Both the position numbers and the translations under genes were made by a program. From the NCBI RefSeq assembly GCF_000426065.1, contig NZ_AUEQ01000007.1, positions 124,001 through 188,000 of the forward strand: 64,000 bases of DNA, in the 5' to 3' direction. Below are positions 37,556 through 45,727 of this stretch, one piece after another (position 1 is the stretch's first letter; each line of letters starts with the position of its first letter). The notes below the pieces were generated by a model. The model did not search any database. It worked only from the letters and a program-made list of their open reading frames with translations, and was not told the origin of the DNA. The DNA comes from Mycobacterium sp. URHD0025 (GTDB lineage Bacteria > Actinomycetota > Actinomycetes > Mycobacteriales > Mycobacteriaceae).

Positions 37556-37589
37556 ACATCACCATCGAACAAGCGTTCGATGGTGATGT
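37556..37589 (+). promoter_or_regulatory. Perfect 15-bp palindrome containing a LexA box, over the radical SAM start
   Basis: ACATCACCATCGAAC (37556-37570) and GTTCGATGGTGATGT (37575-37589) are exact inverted repeats around AAGC. The centre TCGAAC-AAGC-GTTCGA (37565-37580) is a consensus mycobacterial SOS box. TTGACA at 37553-37558 is a perfect -35; with a 17-base spacer the -10 would be TTCGAT and RNA would start at GTG 37588. Confidence 0.85.
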
Positions 37590-38604
37590 GCGCTGGGATG
37601 GTCAGGGTATCGATGTCGACGACGGGGCACTGCCCGGTCTGCAACGGCTCGGCTTCGTCCGCAGCGTGCGCACACCGCAATTCGAGGGCATCACGTTCCA
37701 CGAGGTGCTGTGCAAGTCGGCGCTGAACAAGGTGCCGGCGGCCTCGATGCTGCCTTTTCGGTTCACCGTCAACGGCTATCGGGGTTGCAGCCACGCCTGC
37801 CGATACTGCTTTGCCCGTCCGACCCACGAGTACCTCGACTTCGACCACGGCACGGACTTCGACACTCAGGTGGTCGTCAAGACCAATGTCGCCGAGGTGC
37901 TGGCCCGCGAGCTGCGTCGCCGGTCCTGGACGCGCGAGACGGTGGCGCTCGGCACCAATACCGATCCGTATCAGCGTGCCGAAGGCCGCTACGCGCTGAT
38001 GCCGGGAATCCTTGCTGCGCTGGCAGATTCAGGAACTCCGTTTTCGATCCTCACCAAGGGCACGTTGCTGCGTCGAGATCTCGGACTGATCGTCGACGCG
38101 TCCCACCGGGTGCCGGTGAATGTGGCGGTGTCCTTGGCGGTCGGTGACGATGCTCTGCACGGCGATGTCGAACCGGGGACCCCGTCGCCGCAAGCGCGCC
38201 TCGCCCTGATCTCGGCGATCCGCGACGCGGGCCTGCAGTGTCATGTCATGGTCGCCCCGGTCTTGCCGCACCTGACCGATTCCGTCGAGCATCTCGATGC
38301 GCTGCTAGGCCGGATCGCCGCGGCCGGCGCGAGCGGAGTCACCGTCTTCGGGCTGCATCTGCGGGGATCCACGCGTGGCTGGTTCATGGACTGGCTGGGA
38401 CGCTCACGCCCTGACCTGGTGGGCGAATACCAGCGGTTGTATCGGCGTGGGGCATACCTGCCCGCGGAGTACCGCGACATGCTGCGGGCGCGCGTCGCTC
38501 CGATGGTTGCCCGTCACGGTCTGGCGCGGACGGCGCGGATGATGCCGGTGCCGGCTTCACCGATCGCGCAGGAGCCGGCGGCCGCGCAGCCGACGCTGTT
38601 CTGA
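37588..38604 (+). CDS. Radical SAM protein, Rv2578c family
   Basis: The 338-residue protein carries the radical SAM iron-sulfur motif CSHACRYC (cysteines about 67, 71, 74) after FTVNGYRG, then ALGTNTDPYQRAEGRY and SILTKGTLLRRD, features of the SplB-like/Rv2578c group. GTG 37588 gives MRWDGQGIDVDDGALPG, like other mycobacterial homologues; the frame extends upstream but through the promoter. The LexA palindrome over the start implies DNA-damage induction. Kinship to spore photoproduct lyase-like proteins makes nucleic-acid repair or modification plausible, but the reaction is unknown. Confidence 0.88.
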   Translation: MRWDGQGIDVDDGALPGLQRLGFVRSVRTPQFEGITFHEVLCKSALNKVPAASMLPFRFTVNGYRGCSHACRYCFARPTHEYLDFDHGTDFDTQVVVKTNVAEVLARELRRRSWTRETVALGTNTDPYQRAEGRYALMPGILAALADSGTPFSILTKGTLLRRDLGLIVDASHRVPVNVAVSLAVGDDALHGDVEPGTPSPQARLALISAIRDAGLQCHVMVAPVLPHLTDSVEHLDALLGRIAAAGASGVTVFGLHLRGSTRGWFMDWLGRSRPDLVGEYQRLYRRGAYLPAEYRDMLRARVAPMVARHGLARTARMMPVPASPIAQEPAAAQPTLF

Positions 38605-38622
38605 CGGCTGAGCCCCGACACG

Positions 38623-39888
38623 TCAGGTCTTGTTGCGCTTGACCTGATTGAACGGCACACCGCGGTCGGCCGAGTGTTCGCGGGGGAAGCCCAGGATCCG
38701 CTCGCCGATCACGTTGCGGGCCATCTCCGAGCTGCCGCCGCCCAATGACCCGGTCTGGCGGGACAAGTAGCGCACCCCGATGTCGAGGAGGCCGGGGACA
38801 TCATCGGTGCCCTCGTCGACAACCCCGGCCGTGCCGGCGATGGCCAGCGCGGTGTCCACCTCGAGTTCGGTGGTCTCGGCGTGGAAGAGCCGGATCAAGG
38901 TGCCCGCATTCGGTGGCAGCGAGCCGTTCGCGATGGCGCTGCCGACGTGGTCGATGAGCTGCTTCTTGACGATGCGTCGCACCAGGGCACGGCCCGCCAG
39001 GTCCTGCACCCTGGCGTCGTCTCCCTGCCCCGTGGCCTCGGCCAGGCCGACGTGATCGGGCGGCATCTCGTTCGCGTTCTCGGCCCCCGTTCCGCTGGCG
39101 AACTCGGATCCGCCACCGACTGCCCGGCGTTCGTGGTGCAACTGGCGTGAGGCGACCGTCCAGCCGTCGTTGACCTCACCGACCACGGCGTCGGCGGGAA
39201 GCTCCAGGTTGTCGAAGAACTCCTCGCAGAACTCTTCGTTGCCGTTGACCTCGGTGATGCGGCGCATCGTGATACCTGGCGCGTCGAGCGGCACCAGGAA
39301 CATGGTGAGGCCTTCGTGTTTCGGCACGCTCCAATCGGTGCGGGCGAGCATCAGCCCGTAGTCGGCGGCGAACGCGCTGGTGCTCCACGTCTTGGCGCCG
39401 TTGATGATCCACGTGTCGCCCTTGAGTTCGGCGCGGGTGATGACGCCGGCCAGATCCGAACCGCCGCTGGGCTCGGAGAGCAGCTGGCAGAGGACCTCGT
39501 CGCCTCGGATGGCCGCCGAAATGCGTTGGCGCTTCTGATCTTCGCTGCCCATGTCGAGGATCGTCGCGCCGCAGATGGTGAACGACGGAGTGTTGAGGAT
39601 CAGCGGCATCTCGTAGTTCAGGCACTCGTCGTTGAATGCCTTCTGATACGCATAGTCCAGGCCGAGACCGCCGTACTCGCGCGGGAAGCAGATGCCCGCG
39701 AATCCACCTTCGTACAGTCGCTTCTGCAGTTCCTTCGCGCGTTCCCAGGATTCGGTCTCCGCGCGCACCGAAAAGGGTGGATTCTCAGGGTCGATGGGTG
39801 GCATGTTCTCGGCCAGCCAGGTCCGGGCGCGCAGGGCGAACTCTTCGACAGACTCTGTGGTCGCGGTGGTGCTCACGGTGTCGGTCAT
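38623..39888 (-). CDS. Acyl-CoA dehydrogenase (FadE), large partner of a pair
   Basis: The 421-residue flavoenzyme resembles FadE proteins of sterol-type catabolism: FAGICFPREYGGLG, QLLSEPSGGSDLAGVITRAE (FAD and substrate contacts), WIINGAKTWSTSA and TGSLGGGSSEMARNVIGERI. It catalyses alpha,beta-dehydrogenation of an acyl-CoA. It overlaps the next FadE gene by ATGA. Such adjacent unlike pairs in actinobacteria usually form alpha2beta2 heterotetramers in which the FAD sites are shared, so both are probably needed. The substrate is unknown. Confidence 0.9.
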   Translation of the reverse strand: MTDTVSTTATTESVEEFALRARTWLAENMPPIDPENPPFSVRAETESWERAKELQKRLYEGGFAGICFPREYGGLGLDYAYQKAFNDECLNYEMPLILNTPSFTICGATILDMGSEDQKRQRISAAIRGDEVLCQLLSEPSGGSDLAGVITRAELKGDTWIINGAKTWSTSAFAADYGLMLARTDWSVPKHEGLTMFLVPLDAPGITMRRITEVNGNEEFCEEFFDNLELPADAVVGEVNDGWTVASRQLHHERRAVGGGSEFASGTGAENANEMPPDHVGLAEATGQGDDARVQDLAGRALVRRIVKKQLIDHVGSAIANGSLPPNAGTLIRLFHAETTELEVDTALAIAGTAGVVDEGTDDVPGLLDIGVRYLSRQTGSLGGGSSEMARNVIGERILGFPREHSADRGVPFNQVKRNKT

Positions 39889-41045
39889 GCCCCAATCTCC
39901 TCAGCTGCGCGGGTCTTGCGGCTCAGTGCATACACCGCGCGGTGGTGGTCCTCGGGTGAGCCGTAGAACGCCCGGTACAGGGCGACTCTCCGGAGATACA
40001 GATGCAGGTCGTGTTCCCATGTCACGCCGATGCCGCCGTGGAGCTGCACGCAGTCCTGCAGCATCACCGGAGCACGCTCGGCCACATAGGCTTTCGCGAC
40101 GCTGACGAGCTTCGGCGCCTCCGGTGAACGTTCGGCCACCGCGGCGACGGCGCCGGCGGTGGTGCCCCGCGCAGCTTCGAACCACATCTTCATGTCGGCG
40201 GCGCGATGCTTGAGGGCCTGGTACGAGGCCAGCGGGCGGCCGAAACTGTGCCGATCGGCCAGCCACTGATTGGTCATCGTGAGCACCGCGTCGAGGATTC
40301 CGACGATTTCTGCGCACTGCAGCAGCAGGGCCACCTGGCGCTGCCGTTCGATGATGTCCGGTGTCTGCTCGGCGGTACCCACCGCGGCGGATTCGCCGAC
40401 CTCGACACCGTCGAACACCAAACGGGCGTAGCGCTTTACCAGATCCACCGAATTCTGGGGAGTGACCGTCACGCCGGGTGCGTCGGTGGGCACCACGAAC
40501 TGACGGATCTCGCCGTCACAGACGGCAACCACCAATACCGTGTCGCTCTGGTCGCCGGCTTCGACGCGGTCCTTGACACCGTCGATCCGATAGCCGGATC
40601 CGGTGCGGGTGGCTGTGGTGGCCACACCGGTGGGGGACTGCAACGCTCCGAACGGACGGTTGGGCTCATAGGCCGCCCAGGACGCCACTGCCTCACCGGA
40701 CACCAGCGATTCGATCAATTCCTCGTGGCCGCCGGGTGCTTCCACCAGCCCGGCCAACACCGTGCTTACCGGGTGCAACGGACCGGGAGCCACCGTCCGG
40801 CCCGCTTGTTCGGCGAGCAGGGCGAGGTCGGTCACGCCGTCACCTGACGGGCTGCCACCACCCAGTTCCTCGGGTACCAGCAGGCTGGCCCAACCCAATT
40901 CCGCTGCGCGAGACCACCACCCGGTGTCGAATGCGATGCCGTCGGCATGCAACTGACGCACCCGGCTCAGCGGCACTTCTTTTTCCAGGAAGGCCTGCGC
41001 GGTGGAGGTGAACAGCATCTGTTCGGGATTTGCCACATCGGTCAT
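39885..41045 (-). CDS. Acyl-CoA dehydrogenase (FadE), small partner of a pair
   Basis: The 386-residue protein is a divergent acyl-CoA dehydrogenase (GWASLLVPEELGGG, RIDGVKDRVEAGDQSDTVLV, DRHSFGRPLASYQALKHRAA, QLHGGIGVTWEHDLHLYLRR). The usual TEPxxGSD substrate loop is replaced by AAYEPNRPFG, as in partner subunits of heteromeric FadE complexes. It overlaps the following FadE and lies downstream of the amidohydrolase in the same direction, so the three genes are probably one operon. Confidence 0.9.
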   Translation of the reverse strand: MTDVANPEQMLFTSTAQAFLEKEVPLSRVRQLHADGIAFDTGWWSRAAELGWASLLVPEELGGGSPSGDGVTDLALLAEQAGRTVAPGPLHPVSTVLAGLVEAPGGHEELIESLVSGEAVASWAAYEPNRPFGALQSPTGVATTATRTGSGYRIDGVKDRVEAGDQSDTVLVVAVCDGEIRQFVVPTDAPGVTVTPQNSVDLVKRYARLVFDGVEVGESAAVGTAEQTPDIIERQRQVALLLQCAEIVGILDAVLTMTNQWLADRHSFGRPLASYQALKHRAADMKMWFEAARGTTAGAVAAVAERSPEAPKLVSVAKAYVAERAPVMLQDCVQLHGGIGVTWEHDLHLYLRRVALYRAFYGSPEDHHRAVYALSRKTRAAEEIGA

Positions 41046-41084
41046 GGAGTCGGCTCAGCTTCTCATGTTGTGAGGAGGACTAGA

Positions 41085-42314
41085 TCAGTTCAGGACGAGC
41101 GCAGGAACATCGGGCCGGTACACCTTCTTGTTCTCGACCTTGAACAGGTCGACCAGGTTGCCGCCCATCACCTTTCGCACGCCTTCGTCGTCCAGGCCAT
41201 GCGCCTGCAGGTCGTCGACCAGGTTGATCGGATCGGCGAGTCCCTCGGGGTGGGGCCAGTCGGAACCGAAGATGATGCGATCGATACCGCAGAGGTCGGC
41301 CATCTGCTTGAAGTCGTCCTCCCAGAACGGGGCCACGTACACGCCGCGCTTGAACGCCTCGATCGGATCTTCCGGGAACTCGTTGGGCATCTTCGAGTAG
41401 ACGTCCTTGAACTGGTAGAAGAGGTATGGCACCCACGAGGCGCCGTTCTCCACCGACAGGATGCGCAGATCCGGGTTGCGGGTCAGCGCGCCGTGACAGA
41501 CCAGGGCGGCCATGGTGTCCTCGATCGGCCGCTTGCCCATCGCGACCATCCGGAACGACGTCGGCTTGAACGGCAGGAACTCGTCGGCCGGTTCCCAATC
41601 GTTGAGGTACTGCGCGTAGCCGCTGTCGGAGGCGTGCATGCACACCGGGATGCCGGCCTTGACGCAGGCGTCCCAGAACGGATCGAACTCGGGGAATCCC
41701 AGCGAACGGGTGCCGCGGTAACCGGGTACCGGGGCGGGGCGGACCAACACGGTCTTCGCGCCGCGTTCCAGGCACCATTCGAGTTCTTCCAGGGCCCGGT
41801 CGACGACACCCAGATTGATGACCGGCGTGGAGAAGATGCGGTCGGAATAGTTGAACTGCCACGTCTCGTACATCCACTCGTTGAGCGCGTGGATGATGTC
41901 GAGGATCAGGTCCGGATCGTCCTTGAGGCGCTCCTCGACCAGGCTGGCCAGCGTCGGGAACATGATCGTGTAGTCCAGGCCGAGGCTGTCCAGAACCTCT
42001 AGGCGCGCTTCGGGATTGCGGAAGGCGGGGATGGCCTTCATCGGCTTGCCCATCACCTCGCGGTAGCTCTTGCCGCCGCTTCCGTGGCGGAAGTACTCCT
42101 CCTGGGCGCCTGGCCGGGCGACGACCTCGAACGTCGGGTTCGGGATGTAGTCGCTGATGTGGTTGCGCACCACGATCTTCGTGCGACCGCGGACATCGAT
42201 GTAGTCGATGACGCCCTTGCGGTTATCGGGCAGGAACTTGGTGAGCGCTTCTTTGGGCTCATAGAAGTGGTTGTCGGCATCGAACACCGGATAGGGAAGC
42301 TCGCGTGACGGCAT
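41085..42314 (-). CDS. Amidohydrolase (amidohydro-rel/ACMSD-like) family protein
   Basis: The 409-residue TIM-barrel protein starts with the metal-binding VFDADNHFYEP and later shows PVCMHASDSG, LVCHGALTRNPDLRILSVEN and FGSDWPHPEGLADP, the conserved histidine and aspartate motifs of the amidohydrolase-2 group. These enzymes hydrolyse or decarboxylate carboxylic acids; actinobacterial members often sit in ring- or terpenoid-degradation clusters. ATG 42314 follows CAGGAGGCGAAC, so the extension to 42407 is rejected. It is first in an operon with two FadE genes and has a shared operator upstream. Confidence 0.88.
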   Translation of the reverse strand: MPSRELPYPVFDADNHFYEPKEALTKFLPDNRKGVIDYIDVRGRTKIVVRNHISDYIPNPTFEVVARPGAQEEYFRHGSGGKSYREVMGKPMKAIPAFRNPEARLEVLDSLGLDYTIMFPTLASLVEERLKDDPDLILDIIHALNEWMYETWQFNYSDRIFSTPVINLGVVDRALEELEWCLERGAKTVLVRPAPVPGYRGTRSLGFPEFDPFWDACVKAGIPVCMHASDSGYAQYLNDWEPADEFLPFKPTSFRMVAMGKRPIEDTMAALVCHGALTRNPDLRILSVENGASWVPYLFYQFKDVYSKMPNEFPEDPIEAFKRGVYVAPFWEDDFKQMADLCGIDRIIFGSDWPHPEGLADPINLVDDLQAHGLDDEGVRKVMGGNLVDLFKVENKKVYRPDVPALVLN

Positions 42315-42336
42315 GTTCGCCTCCTGGAAGAGTGTG

Positions 42337-42363
42337 GTTTCCGAAACTGGTAATGACGTTACC
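42337..42363 (-). promoter_or_regulatory. Candidate TetR operator upstream of the amidohydrolase operon
   Basis: GGTAATGACGTTACC (42349-42363) has inverted arms GGTAA/TTACC around TGACG. An adjoining GTTTC-C-GAAAC palindrome occupies 42337-42347. The 12-mer AATGACGTTACC recurs at 43100-43111 beside the TetR gene, which suggests that this TetR controls both units. Confidence 0.6.
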
Positions 42364-42426
42364 ACGCGATTGCCCGCGTGGACGAGCCCATTCGGGCGAT
42401 CGCTCAAAACAGGGTGAAGGCGCAGG

Positions 42427-43065
42427 TCAGGCCGGGGAATCGGACGCCAGCAGGCTGCGCAGGCAGAACTGGTAGATGTGCTCGCCGTCGATCGGTGCGC
42501 CGTTGAGTTCCACGCCCAGTGAACGTAGGCGCATCGCGCCCAGCACCGACTGCATGATCAGGGCAGCGGTGCTCTGGATGTCGACGTCGGAGCGGAACGC
42601 CCCCGAGTCCATTCCGCGCCGCATGATGTCACCGATGAGCTGGTGCAACGGTGTCAGCACTCGGGCGTATTCACGGGGTAGGGACTCGGCGAGATGGTCG
42701 TTGTAGAAGGTCAACCCGCGGTTGATGCTGTCCTGCGTGCTCGATGAGGCCGGCATGGTGATCCGCTCGATGAGCGCCCGCAGTGCCTCGGGCCCGGTCA
42801 GCCCATCGGTATCGGAGCGCCAGCGCTGCGTGGACTCCGCCATGATCTTGTCGATGAGGGCCAGTAGCAGCTCATCCTTGGTGGAAAAGTGCTGGTAGAA
42901 GGATCTCAATGAGGTCTTGGAGCGTTCCACGACCTCGAGCACGGTGAAGTCGGTACGACCGGTCTCGCCCAGGATGGCGAGTGCGGATTTCATGAACCGG
43001 CGGGCCCGATCCGCGTGGGCCTCGGCGCGCGCACCTTCGGATGTTCGTTCGGCCGGCCTAGCCAT
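42427..43065 (-). CDS. TetR-family regulator of the catabolic cluster
   Basis: The 212-residue regulator has an N-terminal helix-turn-helix (FTVLEVVERSKTSLRSFYQH, then FSTKDELLLALIDKI) and a larger ligand-binding domain ending in YQFCLRSLLASD. ATG 43065 is preferred because the DNA-binding helices follow soon after and GGAGGTG lies upstream; the extension to 43248 runs into the divergent gene. A copy of the 12-bp repeat lies in the divergent promoter (43100-43111). The ligand is probably an acyl-CoA intermediate of the neighbouring pathway; that is inference. Confidence 0.88.
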   Translation of the reverse strand: MARPAERTSEGARAEAHADRARRFMKSALAILGETGRTDFTVLEVVERSKTSLRSFYQHFSTKDELLLALIDKIMAESTQRWRSDTDGLTGPEALRALIERITMPASSSTQDSINRGLTFYNDHLAESLPREYARVLTPLHQLIGDIMRRGMDSGAFRSDVDIQSTAALIMQSVLGAMRLRSLGVELNGAPIDGEHIYQFCLRSLLASDSPA

Positions 43066-43099
43066 TGCGCCATCACCTCCGTCATGCTGCACTTGCGAG

Positions 43100-43111
43100 A
43101 ATGACGTTACC
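43100..43111. promoter_or_regulatory. Second copy of the candidate TetR operator
   Basis: AATGACGTTACC is identical to 42352-42363. It lies in the divergent promoter between the TetR gene (start 43065) and the LLM oxidoreductase gene (start about 43136), where binding could affect both. Only one half of the symmetric site is conserved here (GAGAA instead of GGTAA). Confidence 0.55.
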
Positions 43112-43135
43112 GTTTTTGTAGAAGCCGTAGGCAGG

Positions 43136-43978
43136 TTGCGATTGAGTGAGTGGTTTTTGTTCTTGCCGCAGGTGCGGCTGGGCGTCGACGATGTCGTCGA
43201 GCGGGCGCGCATGGCCGAGGCCAGTGGATTCGACGGCATCGCGTTCATCGATCATCTGGAAGCGCCTGGCGCGACGAACCAAAGCATCTGGGAGGCAATG
43301 ACTGTCGCCACCTGGGTGGCGGCCCGCACCGAGCGGCTGCGGATCGGTCATCTGGTGCTGTGCGACGCGTTCCGGCATCCGGCACTGCTGGCCAAGCAGG
43401 CCGTCACATTGTCGGCGGCCAGCGGTGGCCGGTTCGAGCTCGGGCTGGGATCGGGTTCGTGGCCGCAGGAGTTCGAGCGGTTCGGTATCGAGACCGGTGA
43501 TGCCGCGGCGCGGGTACGCAGGCTCGGTGAGAATCTGGTGCGGCTGCAGCAGTATTGGGACGGCGACGACGAACGAGTCCAAACCCCGCGGCCTGCCCAT
43601 CCAATTCCGTTGGTACTCGGTGGAACCGGGAAGCGCATGATGGAACTGGTGCGTGCCCATGCCGATTGGTGGAACGTTCCGTCACATCAGCTCGATCGAC
43701 TGCCGGCATTGCTGCCGACAGTGGGCTCGGTGCGGGTCTCCCTGCAACAGATGGTGGGCTTCGTGGGCCGCGGTGCTGACCGCTCGGCGGTGACCGAACG
43801 CAGCACCCGGCTGTTCGGGCACCTCGGAGACGGATTGGTATGCGGCGACGCCGCGGAACTCGTTGCCCATTTCGCCGGGCTGTCGGCTCAGGGTGTCGAA
43901 CGCTTCTACGTGTGGTTCGCCGATTTCGCGGCACCGCAAACTATTTCGGAATTCGCCGAGACAGTGATCAACGCGTGA
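43136..43978 (+). CDS. LLM-class (luciferase-like) flavin or F420-dependent oxidoreductase
   Basis: The 280-residue TIM-barrel enzyme shows LSEWFLFLPQVRLGVDDVVE, ERLRIGHLVLCDAFRHPALL, AKQAVTLSAASGGRFELGLG and PIPLVLGGTGKRMMELV, the signature of luciferase-like monooxygenases and F420-dependent reductases. The cofactor cannot be decided by eye. The start is uncertain: no ATG or GTG lies at the family start, and TTG 43136 or TTG 43142 gives the natural N-terminus. It is followed 14 bases later by a thioesterase gene, and shares a promoter region with TetR. Confidence 0.85.
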   Translation: MRLSEWFLFLPQVRLGVDDVVERARMAEASGFDGIAFIDHLEAPGATNQSIWEAMTVATWVAARTERLRIGHLVLCDAFRHPALLAKQAVTLSAASGGRFELGLGSGSWPQEFERFGIETGDAAARVRRLGENLVRLQQYWDGDDERVQTPRPAHPIPLVLGGTGKRMMELVRAHADWWNVPSHQLDRLPALLPTVGSVRVSLQQMVGFVGRGADRSAVTERSTRLFGHLGDGLVCGDAAELVAHFAGLSAQGVERFYVWFADFAAPQTISEFAETVINA

Positions 43979-43992
43979 AAGAGAGGATGGAC

Positions 43993-44892
43993 ATGACCGC
44001 AGAATCTGAGGCACCCACAGAGGCGGAACCCACGCAGTGGACGTTGCAGATGCTGCTCGATCTGTTCGATGCGGAACCCGCGGGGGAGAACCGCTTCACC
44101 GTGCAGACGGGCATCGCCGGTGTCGACGAGCGCCAGGTGGTCGAAGGGACCCAGATACTGGGCGCCGCCATTGTGGCGGTGGCCAAACGGTTTCCGGACA
44201 AGTCGATCCGCTCGGCGCACGCGGTGTTCGCCCGCGCGGTCATGGTCGGGCCGCCGGTGGAACTCGACATCGATGTGATCAGTGAGGGCCGCTCGACGGC
44301 CACCGCGGTGGTCGCCGCGTCGCAGAACGGCAAGCGCTGCATCACCATCACGGTCTTCACCGATGTGCCCTCCGGCGATGTGATCCGTCATCACCTGCCC
44401 CGGCCGGAGGTCGCGGGCCCCGCCGACTCGAACCTCTCGCCGATGCCGATGATCGGCCGCGAGCTTCGGTTGGTCGACGTCGTGGACGTCAACAGTCCCG
44501 ACGAGGTCGGCCCGCCCGAGTTGTACGCCTGGCTGCACTACGACCCCATCCCGAGCCGTGACGATCTGGCCAAGGCCCTGATCGCGTACTTCACCGGGCA
44601 CCTGGGTATTTCGACGACCATGCGCGCTCACGAGGGCATCGGTACCGCTCAGGCGCATCTCACCGTCTCCACCGCGCCGATGACGGTCACGGTCAGCTTC
44701 CATGAGCCGGCCCGCTGGGATGGCTGGTTGCTCTACAGCCACGAGAGCACCCAGGTCGGGGCGGGCATGTCGTTTGTGCGCGGTGCGGTGCACACAGAAG
44801 AAGGTGAACTCATCGCGTCGTTCAGCCAGGACGGGCTGATCCGTCCGCTGCGCACCACCGACACGAGTATTTCGGCGCACTCGCGGTTGTGA
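43993..44892 (+). CDS. TesB-like acyl-CoA thioesterase (double hotdog)
   Basis: The 299-residue protein has two hotdog halves: VEGTQILGAAIVAVAKRF, SIRSAHAVFARAVMVGPPVE and DIDVISEGRSTATAVVAASQ in the first; STTMRAHEGIGTAQAHLTVS, WDGWLLYSHESTQVGAGMSF and GELIASFSQDGLIRPL in the second. This is the acyl-CoA thioesterase II arrangement. ATG 43993 lies seven bases after AGAGG; ATG 43987 would be too close. It probably releases CoA from intermediates of the neighbouring pathway, or it may hydrate or bind them. Confidence 0.85.
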   Translation: MTAESEAPTEAEPTQWTLQMLLDLFDAEPAGENRFTVQTGIAGVDERQVVEGTQILGAAIVAVAKRFPDKSIRSAHAVFARAVMVGPPVELDIDVISEGRSTATAVVAASQNGKRCITITVFTDVPSGDVIRHHLPRPEVAGPADSNLSPMPMIGRELRLVDVVDVNSPDEVGPPELYAWLHYDPIPSRDDLAKALIAYFTGHLGISTTMRAHEGIGTAQAHLTVSTAPMTVTVSFHEPARWDGWLLYSHESTQVGAGMSFVRGAVHTEEGELIASFSQDGLIRPLRTTDTSISAHSRL

Positions 44893-44908
44893 GTCCGGTG
44901 CTCGCCGC

Positions 44909-45727
44909 TCAGATCTTCAAATAGCCCTTGTCTGCGGGGATCTGGGCGGCGGTCACCAACGAGGATGCATCGCCGGCCAGCCACACCACGATGTCGGAAA
45001 TGGTGTCGGGCGGGGCGAGTGAATCCGTCGGTAGCGCGCCGGGGGAGAAGCTGTGGATGTAGTTCGGATGGTCGGCGAACATCTGATACATCGACAGGTC
45101 GTTGCCCATCGGGGTGTCGGTGCCGTACGGGTGGATCGAGTTGACCCGGATGCCGAACTCACCCAGCTCGACCGCGAGTGAATTGGTGAGTCCGACGACA
45201 CCGAACTTGCTGGCGCAGTAGTGACCGCAGCCTGGCACCGCCTTGATACCGGCGGCCGAACTGACGGCGATGATGGACCCGCCATTCCCCGCCGCGATCA
45301 TCGGTGGCACCACCGCCTGCACGGTGTTGAACACTCCGGTGAGATTGATGTCGAGGATGTCCTGCCACTGCTGGGCCGAGATCTCCCACAACCGGCCCCA
45401 ATTGAGCACGCCGGCATTGGCCACGACGATGTCGAGGCGGCCGAACTGTTCGACCGCGTCGGCCACGAGGCGCTGTTGGCCTTCGGCATCGCGCACATCG
45501 ATCTCACGGGCCAGGATCTTGCGTCCTTCGCCCTCGACCAATGCCACCGTCTCGGCGAGGTCCTCCGGGGTGGCGGCAGCGTATCCGTTGTGTGCGGCGA
45601 CCGGTGCGCAGGCGTCGAGCGCGACGATGTCCGCGCCGGCGCGGGCCAGCCGTACGCAGTGCGAGCGGCCCTGACCGCGCGCGGCGCCGGTGACGTAGGC
45701 AACCCGACCGGCCAATGGGGTGGTCAT
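44909..45727 (-). CDS. Mycofactocin-type short-chain dehydrogenase
   Basis: The 272-residue SDR begins GRVAYVTGAARGQGRSHCVR, the wording typical of mycofactocin-coupled SDRs that hold NAD(H) tightly and pass electrons to mycofactocin. The catalytic set is visible: NAG in VVANAGVLNWG, serine in IIAVSSAAG, and Y-K in YCASKFG. The loop after VALDACAPVAAHNGY is also typical. It probably oxidises an alcohol to a ketone or aldehyde. It overlaps the upstream monooxygenase gene by ATGA. Mycofactocin biosynthesis genes are not in the window. Confidence 0.88.
   Translation of the reverse strand: MTTPLAGRVAYVTGAARGQGRSHCVRLARAGADIVALDACAPVAAHNGYAAATPEDLAETVALVEGEGRKILAREIDVRDAEGQQRLVADAVEQFGRLDIVVANAGVLNWGRLWEISAQQWQDILDINLTGVFNTVQAVVPPMIAAGNGGSIIAVSSAAGIKAVPGCGHYCASKFGVVGLTNSLAVELGEFGIRVNSIHPYGTDTPMGNDLSMYQMFADHPNYIHSFSPGALPTDSLAPPDTISDIVVWLAGDASSLVTAAQIPADKGYLKI

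Noticed and set aside
38601-38626. CTGACG/CGTCAG repeat between the radical SAM and FadE genes as a terminator
   Set aside because: Only six bases per arm with a 14-base loop; too weak to call.
42127-42142. TCGAAC-N5-GTTCG, resembling a LexA box
   Set aside because: The spacer is five bases rather than four, the right half is incomplete, and it lies inside the amidohydrolase coding region.
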